NCBI RefSeq assembly: GCF_015354245.1 | Contig: NZ_JADKYZ010000001.1 | Location: 620,001 to 684,000, forward strand | Reading direction: 5' to 3' | Length of the DNA: 64,000 nucleotides | From: Diaphorobacter caeni | Lineage (GTDB): Bacteria; Pseudomonadota; Gammaproteobacteria; Burkholderiales; Burkholderiaceae_C | Shown: in pieces, positions 8,155-17,240 of the stretch | Layout of the letters: each line of letters starts with the position of its first letter | How positions within the stretch are numbered: position 1 is the first letter of the stretch | Notes under the pieces: model-generated | Database searches by the model: none | Told to the model about the DNA's origin: nothing | The model's input: only the letters and a program-made list of their open reading frames with translations | Program-made: the position numbers and the translations under genes

Positions 8155-9828
8155 ATGAAAATCGAGATGAACATGACAACTCAAGAAAGCGGCGCCACAC
8201 AGGTCTTCGTGGCGCGCAAGATCCTCACGATGAACGCGGCGCAGCCCGCCGCGACCCATGTGGCCGTGCAGGGCGGAAAGATCCTCGCGGTGGGCTCCGA
8301 GGCGGACATGGCGGCATGGCCCGACGCCGAGCGGGTGGATCGCTTTGCGGACAAGGTGCTCATGCCCGGCCTCATCGAGGCGCACAGCCATTTGATGGAA
8401 GGCGCGATGTGGGACGCGGTGTATCTGGGCTTCTTCGACCGGCGCGACCCGGACGGCAAGCTGTGGAAGGGGCTGCGCACGCTCGATGCCGTGCTTGAGC
8501 GACTGAAGGAGGCAGAGGCCAGGCTGATCGATGCCCATGCGCCACTGCTCGGCTGGGGCTTTGATCCCATCCTGTTCGGCACGGCGCGCCTGTCGGTGAA
8601 CGAGCTCGACACCGTGTCCGCCACGCGGCCCATCGTCGTCATGCATGCGAGCGTGCATCTGATGAACGTGAATTCGGCCATGCTCGCGATGGCGGGCATC
8701 GACGACGACACCGACATCGACGGCATCCACAAGGATGCGAATGGTCAGCCCACGGGCGAGCTGCAGGAGTTCGCGGCGATGTTTCCGGTGCAGAAGCTGC
8801 TGGGCAAATCCATGTCGCTTGCGGCGGCGGAAGAGAGCACGGCGATCTGGAAGTTCGGCCGCGTCGCGCAGTTGGCGGGCGTGACCACGGCCACCGATCT
8901 GGTGAGCGATCTCTCGGACGTGGGTCTCAAGACCTTGCACGAGGTGACGGCCGACGAGGCCTATCCGATGCGGGTGGTGCCCGCGTTCGCTCCGCAGCGC
9001 AATCCCGAAGGCGGAGCGGCGCGTGTGCTCGCGGCACGCCAGGGCGAGAGCGACAAGCTGCGCTTCGGTCCGGTGAAGTTCATCGTCGATGGATCGATCC
9101 AGGGCTTCACGGCGCGACTGCGCGATCCCGGATATGTCGGCGGCCAGCCCAACGGCCTGTGGCTGATTCCACCGTCGCAGCTGCTCGATCTGTTCATGCC
9201 GTTCCACGCGGCGGGCCTGCAGCTGCACATCCACACCAATGGCGACGAGGCCACCGAGGTCGTGCTTGACGTGGTGGAGGCGATGCTGAAACAGCATCCG
9301 CGCGACGATCACCGCCACACGCTGCAGCACTGCCAGCTGGCCGATCGCGCGCAGCTTGAGCGCGCCGCGAAGCTTGGCATGTGCATCAACTTTTTCTCGA
9401 ATCACCTCTACTACTGGGGCGATGCGCACGCCACGCAGACCGTGGGCCCCGAATGGGCGGCGCGCATGAATCCGGCCGAGACCGCGCGCCAGTTGGGCAT
9501 CACCTTCTCGATGCATTCGGACGCGCCGATCACGCCGCTCAACCCGCTGTTCACCGCATGGTGCGCCGTGAACCGCGTGTCCGCATCGGGCCGGTCGCTT
9601 GGCGAGGCGGAGCGTCTGTCGGTCGATGACGCCTTGCATGCGGTGACCATGGGCGCGGCGAAGACGCTCAAGCTCGATCACCTGATCGGCAGCATCGAAG
9701 CGGGCAAGTTCGCGGACTTCGCAGTGCTCGAGCAGGACCCGTCCGCCGTGCCCGCATCCGGGTTGAAGGACGTGCCGGTCTGGGGCACGGTGCTGGGCGG
9801 TCGCGTCTTCGAGGCACCTGCCAAGTGA
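8155..9828 (+). CDS. YtcJ-like metal-dependent amidohydrolase
   Basis: A protein of about 557 residues of the amidohydrolase superfamily (YtcJ/exoenzyme-regulatory type). It has the metal-binding H77-S-H79 motif after strand 1 (MPGLIEAHSHLMEG), later histidines in HIHTNGDEA and HTLQHCQL, and the terminal metal-ligand aspartate in SMHSDAPITPLNPL. It likely hydrolyses a C-N bond in the cytoplasm. Several starts are possible (GTG 8146, ATG 8155, 8167, 8173), none with a strong ribosome-binding site. It lies between the symporter and a CobW-type GTPase whose start codon overlaps this stop. Substrate unknown. Confidence 0.88.
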   Translation: MKIEMNMTTQESGATQVFVARKILTMNAAQPAATHVAVQGGKILAVGSEADMAAWPDAERVDRFADKVLMPGLIEAHSHLMEGAMWDAVYLGFFDRRDPDGKLWKGLRTLDAVLERLKEAEARLIDAHAPLLGWGFDPILFGTARLSVNELDTVSATRPIVVMHASVHLMNVNSAMLAMAGIDDDTDIDGIHKDANGQPTGELQEFAAMFPVQKLLGKSMSLAAAEESTAIWKFGRVAQLAGVTTATDLVSDLSDVGLKTLHEVTADEAYPMRVVPAFAPQRNPEGGAARVLAARQGESDKLRFGPVKFIVDGSIQGFTARLRDPGYVGGQPNGLWLIPPSQLLDLFMPFHAAGLQLHIHTNGDEATEVVLDVVEAMLKQHPRDDHRHTLQHCQLADRAQLERAAKLGMCINFFSNHLYYWGDAHATQTVGPEWAARMNPAETARQLGITFSMHSDAPITPLNPLFTAWCAVNRVSASGRSLGEAERLSVDDALHAVTMGAAKTLKLDHLIGSIEAGKFADFAVLEQDPSAVPASGLKDVPVWGTVLGGRVFEAPAK

Positions 9829-10835
9829 ACGCCAAGCAGACGATGACGCCCGCAGCGATTCCCATGGTCGTGGTGGGAGGCTATCTGGGCTCGGGCAAGA
9901 CCACGCTGCTCAATCGTCTGCTGGGCAACACCGAAGGGCAGCGCGTGGCCGTGCTGGTCAATGACTTCGGCGAGATCAACGTCGATGCCGCACTGATTCG
10001 CTCGCGCAGCAGCGACGTGATCCAGCTCGAGAATGGCTGCGTGTGCTGCTCCATCGGCGACAGGCTGGTGCAGGCGCTCGCGGCCGTCGGAGAGCGCGTG
10101 CAGCGTCCCGACCTGCTGGTGATCGAGGCGAGCGGCGTGTCCGATCCCACGCGCATCGCGCAGGTCGGCATGCTGGACGCGGATTTCCGCCTGAACGCGG
10201 TCGTGGTGACCGTCGATGTATCGAACATCGAAAGCCACCTGCGCGATCCGATGATCGGCGACATGCTGCGCCGGCAGATCGCGGGCGCCACCGCGCTGGT
10301 GCTGACCAAGTGCGATCTGGTGGGTGCTCAGGATGTCGAGGAAGCGGCAGAATGGCTCGCAGAAATCGCGCCACGCGCGGCGCAGTTCCGTGCGGAGATG
10401 GGCTGCATTCCGTCCTCGGTTTTCTTCGATGAAGCGCCGCGCGTCGCGCGTCCGTTTGGTCACGACGGAGGCGGCTGGAAGCGGCGGGGATCCGACGCGC
10501 TGCTGCACGACGCGATCAGCTCATTTTTCCACCGCACGACGCGACGCTTTCACAAGCAGCGGCTTCGGCAGGTGCTGCGCGAGCTGCCAGCGGGCACGTT
10601 GCGTGCCAAGGGGCTGGTCCATGTGCTCGAGAAATCTTCGGCACAGGAGTTCCATGTGGTCGCTGACCGCGTGCGGATCGCGGATGCCGCCGCGTCTGCC
10701 GTGCATCCCGCTGATGCCATTGCCGTAGCCGATGCCGTCGATGCAGTCGAATCCGTGCTGGTCTTCATCGGCTGTTTTGCACCGGGCGACGAGGCGCTGG
10801 TGCGAGCCCGCCTGGACGGCGCGTTGGCCGCCTGA
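9825..10835 (+). CDS. CobW/YjiA-type GTPase (metallochaperone family)
   Basis: A 336-residue G3E-family P-loop GTPase. Walker A is GGYLGSGKT at residues 18-26, and the metal-binding CVCC motif is at 72-75 (ENGCVCCSIGDRL). VIEASGVSDP and TKCDLV follow as the switch and base-recognition motifs, and there is a C-terminal CobW_C-like domain. These proteins deliver Zn, Co or other metals to target enzymes. The GTG start overlaps the amidohydrolase stop (GTGA), so the two are translationally coupled. That suggests the GTPase metallates the amidohydrolase, although that is inference. No Zur-type box was recognised here. Confidence 0.88.
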   Translation: MNAKQTMTPAAIPMVVVGGYLGSGKTTLLNRLLGNTEGQRVAVLVNDFGEINVDAALIRSRSSDVIQLENGCVCCSIGDRLVQALAAVGERVQRPDLLVIEASGVSDPTRIAQVGMLDADFRLNAVVVTVDVSNIESHLRDPMIGDMLRRQIAGATALVLTKCDLVGAQDVEEAAEWLAEIAPRAAQFRAEMGCIPSSVFFDEAPRVARPFGHDGGGWKRRGSDALLHDAISSFFHRTTRRFHKQRLRQVLRELPAGTLRAKGLVHVLEKSSAQEFHVVADRVRIADAAASAVHPADAIAVADAVDAVESVLVFIGCFAPGDEALVRARLDGALAA

Positions 10836-11915
10836 TCAGACGCGCTTTTTCCTGCCGCGCACGACGGGCTTTTCCGTCTCCACTGCCGCGCAGCTGTCGC
10901 GCACCTTCAGGCTCGCCTCCAGCACGTAGGTGTCTTCGCCCACATCCTCGTCCAGACCGCTGAGCAGATAGTGCGCCGCCTTCATGCCGACCTCGCGGAT
11001 GGGGAGGTGGACGGTGGTGAGGGGCGGGTTCATGTAGGCCGAGAAATCGTTGTCGTTGAAGCTGACGACCGAGATGTCTTCGGGCACGCGCACGCCGTTC
11101 TGCTGAAGTCCGCGGATCGTGCCGACCGCGAGGTAGTCGCTCGCGCAAAGCAGGGCGGTCACGCCGGTGCGCGCGGCGAGCACCTGCTCGGCGGCGATGC
11201 GGCCCTGCTCGAATCCGTGCTCGGTGTGCACGCAGGCGGCATCGACGATGCGCACGCCCCGCTTCTTGGCCGCGGCCTTCACTCCCAGCATGCGATGGCG
11301 CGAGCGATAGCGCAGAGGGCCCTGCACATGGCCCCAGACCAGACCGATCTCGCGGTGCCCGAGGTCGGCCACATGATTGAGCGCGATGTGGCCGTTGTGC
11401 GCTTCGTCGAGACCGATGCAGTGGCCGCCGCCCAGCGGATTGCCCCACAGGTGCGCGTGCGGAATGCCGGGGTAGCGCGAGAGAATGTCGCTCGCCTGCT
11501 CCAAGCCTTCAAACCCGAGCAGCGCGATGGCGTCGACCCCGCGCGCCAGCATTGCGGCGAGCGCGGCGAATTCGGTCTTGCCATCCGGCACGGGGGCGGA
11601 CAGCAGCAGGGTGTAGCCCTTCTTCGCGACCTCGCTCTCCAGGCCCTCGACCACCTGCGCGAAGTTGGAGCTGCCGAACTTGAGAATCACCGCGCCGATG
11701 GTGTGGCTGCGTCGCATGGCGAGCGCGCGTGCCGCGCCGTTGACGACGTAGCCGAGCTTTTGCACGGCGAGCATCACCCGCTGGCGGGTTTCCTCACTGA
11801 TCATTTCCGGGCGGCTCAGCGTGCGCGAGACGGTGCCGGTGGAGACGCCCGCCATGGCGGCGACGTCGGCAAGCGAAGCGGGTCTGGCCACGGAGGTCCT
11901 GGCGTTCTGGTTCAT
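10836..11915 (-). CDS. LacI/GalR-family transcriptional repressor
   Basis: A 359-residue repressor. The N-terminal helix-turn-helix (about residues 15-70: SLADVAAMAGVSTGTVSRTLSRPEMISEETRQRVMLAVQKLGYVVNG) contains the hinge-helix region. It is followed by a periplasmic-binding-protein-like effector domain. It is divergent from the Bug/TctC binding protein, N-acyl-D-amino-acid deacylase and SDR genes. A perfect 16-bp palindrome of the LacI/GalR type lies in the spacer. The most likely role is substrate-inducible repression of this cluster and of itself. The inducer is unknown. Confidence 0.93.
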   Translation of the reverse strand: MNQNARTSVARPASLADVAAMAGVSTGTVSRTLSRPEMISEETRQRVMLAVQKLGYVVNGAARALAMRRSHTIGAVILKFGSSNFAQVVEGLESEVAKKGYTLLLSAPVPDGKTEFAALAAMLARGVDAIALLGFEGLEQASDILSRYPGIPHAHLWGNPLGGGHCIGLDEAHNGHIALNHVADLGHREIGLVWGHVQGPLRYRSRHRMLGVKAAAKKRGVRIVDAACVHTEHGFEQGRIAAEQVLAARTGVTALLCASDYLAVGTIRGLQQNGVRVPEDISVVSFNDNDFSAYMNPPLTTVHLPIREVGMKAAHYLLSGLDEDVGEDTYVLEASLKVRDSCAAVETEKPVVRGRKKRV

Positions 11916-12002
11916 GGGGGCAATCGGATGCAGTTCACAAATGCGTGAAAAGACTAATGGTATCTACTGAATCTTATCCGCCCGGGATGCGCATACCATT
12001 TT

Positions 12003-12018
12003 ATGCAAGCGCTTGCAT
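12003..12018. promoter_or_regulatory. LacI/GalR-type operator palindrome
   Basis: ATGCAAGCGCTTGCAT is a perfect 16-bp palindrome with the central CG step and GCAAGCGCTTGC core typical of LacI/GalR operators. It lies 87 bases from the repressor start and 95 bases before the TctC-like gene. Confidence 0.85.
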
Positions 12019-12112
12019 TGAGTTGAATTAAAAATTTCAAAGGACGTTTCATGAGGCGCGGTGGCAGCAGAACATGCCGCAGATTCGTCCATCCACCCAC
12101 ATGGAGACAACC

Positions 12113-13111
12113 ATGATCCGCAGATTCACAAGACGCTCCTGTCTCGCTCTCGGCGTCATCGCGCTCGGGCTGCAAGGCACTTCTTCCGCATGGGCCGACG
12201 AAGTCTGGCCGCAGCCCGGCAAGCCGATCCGCATCGTCGTGCCACTGCCCGCAGGCTCGGGCTCCGACGTGGCCGCGCGACTGCTCGGCAAGCTGATGAG
12301 CGATGAGCTCAAGGGGCATCCGGTGATCATCGAGAACAAGCCCGGCGCGTCGACCTTCATCGGTGCGCAGGACGTGGCGCGCTCGGCGCCGGACGGGCAT
12401 TCGCTGCTCTACACCATCGTCATCACGCACACGCAGAACCCGCACCTCTACGCCAAGCTGCCGTATGACCCGGTGAAGGATTTCACGCCGCTCGCGCAGG
12501 TGATGAAGTCGGCCACGGTGCTGATCGCCGCGCCCAATGCGCCGTTCAGCAATCTCAAGGAACTGGTGGCCTATGGCAAGGCCCACCCAGAGAAGCTGAA
12601 CTACGCGAGCTATTCGCCGGGCTCGACCTCGCATCTCAACGCCGAACTTCTGCAGATGCGTACCGGAGTCAAGATGCTGCACGTGCCCTACAAGGGCGCG
12701 ACCGATGCGTCGCGCGCGCTGGTGGCGGGCGATGTGCAGATCTACTTTGACGGCACGGCGAGCGCGGTGGGGCTGATCAAGGCGGGCAAGGCCAAGGGCA
12801 TTGGTGCGGCCACGCCCACGCGCGTGCCGGCGCTGCCCGATCTGCCGACGATTCAGGAGCAGGGCGTGGATGGCATCAACATCGTCGGCTGGCAGGGCGT
12901 GTTCGGTGGCGGTCGGATGTCGCCCGCCTTGACCGAGAAGGTCAGTGCGGTGCTCAGCAAGGTCTCGCGCTCCAAGGAGATGCTGGCGCTGATCGAGACC
13001 CAGGGCAACGAGGCCTCGGGCGCGGGGGCGGCGGAGTTCGCTCGCATCGTCGCGAGCGACAGCACCAAGTGGGGCGAGGTCATCAAGGCCGCAGGAATCA
13101 AGTTGGATTGA
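12113..13111 (+). CDS. Bug/TctC-type periplasmic solute-binding protein
   Basis: A 332-residue protein with a signal peptide (MIRRFTRRSCLALGVIALGLQGTSSAWA) followed by the Bug/TctC domain (WPQPGKPIRIVVPLPAGSGSDVAARLL...PYDPVKDFTPLAQV...VPYKGATDASRALVAGDVQIYFDG). Such proteins bind organic acids or related anions in the periplasm, either for tripartite tricarboxylate transporters or for signalling. The ATG at 12113 has a GGAGA 5 bases upstream. No TctA/TctB genes lie adjacent; a tctBA pair without its own binding protein is 48 kb away. The downstream deacylase suggests the ligand may be an N-acyl amino acid or its product. Confidence 0.92.
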   Translation: MIRRFTRRSCLALGVIALGLQGTSSAWADEVWPQPGKPIRIVVPLPAGSGSDVAARLLGKLMSDELKGHPVIIENKPGASTFIGAQDVARSAPDGHSLLYTIVITHTQNPHLYAKLPYDPVKDFTPLAQVMKSATVLIAAPNAPFSNLKELVAYGKAHPEKLNYASYSPGSTSHLNAELLQMRTGVKMLHVPYKGATDASRALVAGDVQIYFDGTASAVGLIKAGKAKGIGAATPTRVPALPDLPTIQEQGVDGINIVGWQGVFGGGRMSPALTEKVSAVLSKVSRSKEMLALIETQGNEASGAGAAEFARIVASDSTKWGEVIKAAGIKLD

Positions 13112-13186
13112 GTTGGATTTGAGTTGGATTGAGCTGGACCGGGTGGACGCTCGGTGCAGGCACGTAGAGGCAAAGGAAGAGAAGTC

Positions 13187-14914
13187 ATGTTCGATACAGT
13201 CATTCGAGGCGGCCGCATCGTCGACGGCACCGGTCAGCCCGCATTTGAAGGCGATGTGGGGATTCGGGACGGAAAGGTCGCGGCGGTCGGCGGCAAGCTG
13301 TCCGCAGGCAAGCAGGAGATCGACGCGAACGGCGCGCTGGTCACTCCGGGCTGGGTGGATGTGCACACGCATTTCGACGGGCAGGCGACGTGGGACCCTT
13401 ACCTGAGTCCGAGCACCGATCACGGCGTGACCAGCGTGGTGATGGGCAATTGCGGCGTGGGATTCGCGCCGGTGAAGGCCGATCGCCGCGAATGGCTGAT
13501 CCGCGTGATGGAAGGCGTGGAGGACATTCCGGGCACCGTGCTGTCCGAGGGCATCCGTTGGGACTGGGAGACGTTTCCCGAGTACCTCGACGCACTTGCG
13601 CGCATGCCGCGCGCGCTCGACGTGGGCGCGCAGATTCCGCATTCCGCGGTGCGCACCTATGTGATGGGCGAGCGCGGCATCACGCACGACGAGGCCACGC
13701 CGGACGACATCCGCCAGATGATCCAAGTGGTGAAGGACGGTCTGAAGGCCGGAGCGCTGGGCTTCTCGACGACCCGCACCTTCATCCACAAGTACGAGAC
13801 GCGCAAGTTCCCGCCCGGCACGTTCGCCACGCCGGACGAGATTCTGGGCATCGCAAGAGCGATCAAGGAAGTGGGGCACGGCGTGTTCCAGATGACGTCC
13901 AACCACTACCAGATGGAGACGGAGTTTCCATGGCTGCGGCAGATCGCCATGGACAACCAACTGCCGGTGGCCTTCGCGCTGGTGCAGACCGACGGCACGG
14001 CGGAGAACTGGCGGCGTCTGCTGCAGAGCCTCGATCAGGCGCACAGCGACGGCGTGCCGATCTATGGTGCGGTGGCCGGGCGGCCTGCGGGCATTCTCAT
14101 GGCGTGGCAGGGCTCGATCCACCCCTTCATGGCGCACGATGTATGGAAGGCGCTTGCGCCGCTTGCGTGGGAGGAAAAGCTTCAGCGTCTGCGCGATCCG
14201 CAGGTGCGCGCGCAGCTCACCGACATGCAGGCGCTGCTCGGATCGGCGGAGTTCGATTCGCGGCTCGCCTATCTGACGCAAAGTTTCCAGAAGATGTACG
14301 CGCTTGGCGCCGAGCCCGACTACGAGCCGCCGCAGGAGCTCAGCATCGAGTCGATATCGAAGCGCGATGGGCGCAGCCCGCTCGAGATCGCCTACGACAT
14401 GCTGATGGCGCAGGACGGCAAGGGCATCATCTATTTCCCGAGCTTCAACTACGCCTACAACGACCTGAGCCAGCTGCACACGCAGCTGCAGCATCCGCAG
14501 ACCATGATGAGCCTGGCCGATGGCGGCGCGCACTGCGGCTACATCTGCGACGTGAGCATGCCCACCTACATGCTCACCCACTGGGTGCGCGACCGCGCGC
14601 GCGGACCGCGCCTGTCGCTTGAGCACATCGTGAAGAAGCAGACCAGCGACACCGCGCAGATCTATGGAATGCGGGATCGCGGCCAGCTCACGCCGGGCTA
14701 TCTGGCGGACGTGAACATCATCGACTTCGACAAGCTGCGCTTGCCGCCGCCCTATGTGGCCTTCGATCTGCCGGCCGGTGGACGGCGACTGAACCAGACC
14801 GCTGAAGGCTATGTGGCCACGCTCAAGCGCGGCGAGGTCATCATGCGACATGGCGAGGCGACGGGAGCGCTGCCCGGCGGACTGGTGCGCGGGCCGCAGG
14901 CACGGCCTCAATGA
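13187..14914 (+). CDS. N-acyl-D-amino-acid deacylase-like amidohydrolase
   Basis: A 575-residue amidohydrolase of the D-aminoacylase group. It begins [36 protein letters not shown], a urease-alpha-like beta-sandwich. The metal-binding H60-T-H62 motif is in [15 protein letters not shown]. Later regions include [10 protein letters not shown] and [15 protein letters not shown], with the conserved catalytic aspartate/histidine region. It would hydrolyse N-acyl groups from D-amino acids or a related amide. The start ATG 13187 follows AAGGAAGAGAAG. It sits 75 bases after the binding-protein gene in the LacI-controlled cluster. Exact substrate unknown. Confidence 0.85.
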   Translation: MFDTVIRGGRIVDGTGQPAFEGDVGIRDGKVAAVGGKLSAGKQEIDANGALVTPGWVDVHTHFDGQATWDPYLSPSTDHGVTSVVMGNCGVGFAPVKADRREWLIRVMEGVEDIPGTVLSEGIRWDWETFPEYLDALARMPRALDVGAQIPHSAVRTYVMGERGITHDEATPDDIRQMIQVVKDGLKAGALGFSTTRTFIHKYETRKFPPGTFATPDEILGIARAIKEVGHGVFQMTSNHYQMETEFPWLRQIAMDNQLPVAFALVQTDGTAENWRRLLQSLDQAHSDGVPIYGAVAGRPAGILMAWQGSIHPFMAHDVWKALAPLAWEEKLQRLRDPQVRAQLTDMQALLGSAEFDSRLAYLTQSFQKMYALGAEPDYEPPQELSIESISKRDGRSPLEIAYDMLMAQDGKGIIYFPSFNYAYNDLSQLHTQLQHPQTMMSLADGGAHCGYICDVSMPTYMLTHWVRDRARGPRLSLEHIVKKQTSDTAQIYGMRDRGQLTPGYLADVNIIDFDKLRLPPPYVAFDLPAGGRRLNQTAEGYVATLKRGEVIMRHGEATGALPGGLVRGPQARPQ

Positions 14915-14923
14915 AAGCGTGTG

Positions 14924-14941
14924 GAGATCGTAAACACGCTC
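14924..14941 (-). repeat. Single 18-bp end of the inverted-end repeat family
   Basis: GAGATCGTAAACACGCTC lies 10 bases after the deacylase stop codon. It is the exact reverse complement of the copy at 38124-38141, and matches 17 of 18 bases of the right arm of the complete element at 28357-28480. Only one end is present. Confidence 0.75.
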
Positions 14942-14943
14942 TT

Positions 14944-14997
14944 AGGGGTGCATCAGCATCCCGCCTGCATGCATGGGCATGCAGGGAATGCGCCCCT
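14944..14997. repeat. Nested inverted repeat upstream of the SDR gene
   Basis: The inner arms CCTGCATGC/GCATGCAGG (14964-14972 and 14977-14985) are perfect. The outer arms AGGGGTGCAT/ATGCGCCCCT match in 9 of 10 positions. The structure lies between the deacylase stop and the SDR start and could end transcription of the first or regulate the second. There is no T-run. Confidence 0.5.
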
Positions 14998-15080
14998 CTC
15001 GATGCCATGATGGGCGCATTCTCTCCACTGGTTGCGGGTCCGGTTCAGAATCCGCGCAAGCGAACAAAGGCATCTCCTTC

Positions 15081-15773
15081 ATGAGCAACGAAATCAAAAC
15101 CGCCATCATCACCGGCGCTGGCGGCGCGCTGGGCTTCGCCGTGGCCACGCACCTGCTGGAGCAGGGCTTCCAGGTTGTCGCGCTGGAGCGGCATGTGGAG
15201 CATCTGCAGACGCGCTTCGGCGATGCGCACGCGCGTCTCCTGGCCATCGCCTGCGACGTGACGGATGCAGCCAGCATCCGCGCCGCATGCGATCAGACAC
15301 TGCAGCGCTTCGGCCGCATCGACGTGCTCTGCAACATCGCGGGCGGCTTCAGCATGGGATCGTCGATCGCGGGCGATGCGATCGAACAGTACGAGCACCT
15401 GATGGCTCTGAACGCAGGCGCGGTCTTCAAGACCATGCACAGCGTCGCCCCCACGATGGTCGCGCAGGGCGCGGGCAGCATCATCAACATCGGCGCCCAA
15501 TCCGCGCTCACCGGCGGCGCGAACATGACGGCCTACTGCGCATCGAAAAGCGCCGTGATCCGCATGACCGAATCCTTCGCCGCCGAGTTCAAGGCGCAAG
15601 GGCTGCGCGTGAACTGTCTCCTGCCCCGCATCATCGACACGCCGCAAAACCGCAAGGACATGCCGGGCGCCGATTTCACGCAATGGACGTCACCAGAAAA
15701 AATCGCGCAGACCATCGGCTTCCTCGCATCGGAGCAATCAGCAGCCGTCAACGGCGCCAGCATTGCAGTTTGA
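15081..15773 (+). CDS. Short-chain dehydrogenase/reductase (SDR)
   Basis: A 230-residue classical SDR. The NAD(P)-binding TGAGGALGF is at residues 11-19, the NIAGG motif is after strand 4, and the active-site residues are Ser141 and Tyr152-x-x-x-Lys156 (YCASK). It would oxidise or reduce an alcohol/ketone, perhaps in the pathway of the upstream deacylase. The start ATG 15081 has only a weak AAAGG 11 bases upstream. The protein ends NGASIAV, a few residues shorter than many relatives. A hairpin repeat follows the stop. Confidence 0.85.
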   Translation: MSNEIKTAIITGAGGALGFAVATHLLEQGFQVVALERHVEHLQTRFGDAHARLLAIACDVTDAASIRAACDQTLQRFGRIDVLCNIAGGFSMGSSIAGDAIEQYEHLMALNAGAVFKTMHSVAPTMVAQGAGSIINIGAQSALTGGANMTAYCASKSAVIRMTESFAAEFKAQGLRVNCLLPRIIDTPQNRKDMPGADFTQWTSPEKIAQTIGFLASEQSAAVNGASIAV

Positions 15774-15854
15774 AAAAGAACTGACCTGTACCCGCACCCG
15801 CCAGCCGGAGTGGGCCTGCGAAGCGCAGCGAGCGCCAGAACCGCCAGCACCAAC

Positions 15855-15945
15855 GGCAAGACAGCCCCTCAGGCGCGACGCGAAGCCGCAGACAGTATGT
15901 TCATACGGCAAGGCTTCGCAACAAAGCATGAGGGGCTGTCTTGCC
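15855..15945. repeat. Hairpin repeat family, copy 1
   Basis: 17-bp perfect inverted arms (GGCAAGACAGCCCCTCA / TGAGGGGCTGTCTTGCC) enclose a ~57-base core. The core's reverse complement carries GTTGCGAAGCCTTGCCGTA...CTGTCTGCGG, shared with copies at 33.0, 35.9 and 62.9 kb. It lies between the convergent SDR and pta genes; the 294-base gap holds no gene. Confidence 0.85.
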
Positions 15946-16067
15946 GCCTTGAAACGACCAACCCAACCAAAAAAAGAATAAAAAAATGCCGAAGCACTTT
16001 GCAGAGCTCCGGCACATACAAGACCCTTGCAGGTCGACTTCGAAAGCAACTTGAAATTCAGTATGGA

Positions 16068-17018
16068 TCAGGCGGCGAGAACGGCCAGCGCACATGACGC
16101 GATCCGCGCTTCGACGGAGTCCGAACGGCTGGTCAGCACGATCGGCACGCGCATGCCGAGCACGAGGCCCGCGCATTCCGCGTCCGCCATGTAGACCAGC
16201 TGCTTGTAGATCATGTTGCCTGCCTCCAGGCTGGGCACCAGCAGCACGTCGGGATGGCCGGCCACGTCGGAAGTGATCCCCTTGTTCTGCGCCGAGCGCA
16301 GCGAGATCGCGTTGTCATACGCGAGCGGGCCGTCGACGATCCCGCCGGTGATCTGGCCGCGATCGGCCATCTTGGACAACGCCGCAGCGTCCACCGTGCC
16401 GGGAATGGCGGGGTTGACGGTTTCCACGGCCGAGAGCACGGCTACGCGCGGCGTCTGGATGCCGATGGCCTTGGCCAGATCGATGGCGTTCTGAGCGATG
16501 TCGCGCTTGGCCATCAGGTCGGGAAAAATGTTGACGACGCAGTCGGTCATGAGCAGCGGGCGCTCGTAGCCCGGCAGGTCCATCACGAACACGTGGCTCG
16601 CACGGCGACCGCCGCGCAGACCCGCTTCCTTGGCGACGGCCGCGCCCAGCAGTTCGTCGCTGTGCAGGCTGCCCTTCATCAGTGCCTTGGCGGCACCGTC
16701 ACGGCACAGCGCGGCGGCCTGCGAGGCGGCGGCGCGTGGGTCGTCGGCGGTGGCGCGGATCTCGGCCTTGGAGAGGTCAAGGCCGGCCTGTGCGGCGGCG
16801 GCTTCGATGCGTTCCTTCGGACCCACGAGCAGGGGCTTGATCAGCCCGGCATCCGCGGCCTGCAGTGCGGCCTGCAGCGAACCCGCGTCACACGGATAGG
16901 CGACCGCCACCGGAATCGCGCCCTTGGCACGGGCCTTGTCGAGCAGTTGATCCAGGTGAGGACGGGGCTTGGGCGCGGTGTTGTCCACGGCCACGGTGAG
17001 GTTGGGGTTGGAAGCCAC
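16068..17018 (-). CDS. pta: Phosphate acetyltransferase-type enzyme (Pta/Ptb family)
   Basis: A 316-residue single-domain phosphotransacetylase/phosphotransbutyrylase. It starts VASNPNLTVAVDNTAPKPRPHLDQLLDKARAKGAIPVAVAYPCDAGSL and contains ALMKGSLHSDELLGA and VLVPSLEAGNMIYKQLVYMADAECAGLVLGMRVPIVLTSRSDS, as in the family. It converts acetyl phosphate plus CoA to acetyl-CoA plus phosphate. Its place just downstream of xsc and on the same strand fits the conversion of Xsc-derived acetyl phosphate. GTG at 17018 is chosen because GGAGA lies 7 bases upstream; a longer frame to 17102 lacks one. A second Pta domain is encoded at 34.4 kb. Confidence 0.88.
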   Translation of the reverse strand: MASNPNLTVAVDNTAPKPRPHLDQLLDKARAKGAIPVAVAYPCDAGSLQAALQAADAGLIKPLLVGPKERIEAAAAQAGLDLSKAEIRATADDPRAAASQAAALCRDGAAKALMKGSLHSDELLGAAVAKEAGLRGGRRASHVFVMDLPGYERPLLMTDCVVNIFPDLMAKRDIAQNAIDLAKAIGIQTPRVAVLSAVETVNPAIPGTVDAAALSKMADRGQITGGIVDGPLAYDNAISLRSAQNKGITSDVAGHPDVLLVPSLEAGNMIYKQLVYMADAECAGLVLGMRVPIVLTSRSDSVEARIASCALAVLAA

Positions 17019-17240
17019 GGCGATGTCTCCAGTCCGTTGATTGATGGTTTGACCGATTGTTCTGTCGTTGATGTGCGGGCACTTGGCGGCGCGCTTGTGC
17101 AAACGCCGCTGTCACCCTCACCGCAACCCTCTCCCCGTTGGCGGAAGAGGGCTGCGGTGAGGGCACATCCCGGCAGGCCGGAATGTGCGCGTGTCACGGT
17201 GGCGTGAACCTGAATGCAGGCTCACGCGGTGACGTGGGAC

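Noticed and set aside
7939-9681. 580-residue antisense frame opposite the amidohydrolase
   Set aside because: It is rich in Arg/His with no family motif and lies wholly opposite a real gene; a GC-rich shadow frame.
15855-15945. CRISPR-like repeat
   Set aside because: The sequence is a single inverted hairpin, with no regularly spaced direct repeats and no cas genes.
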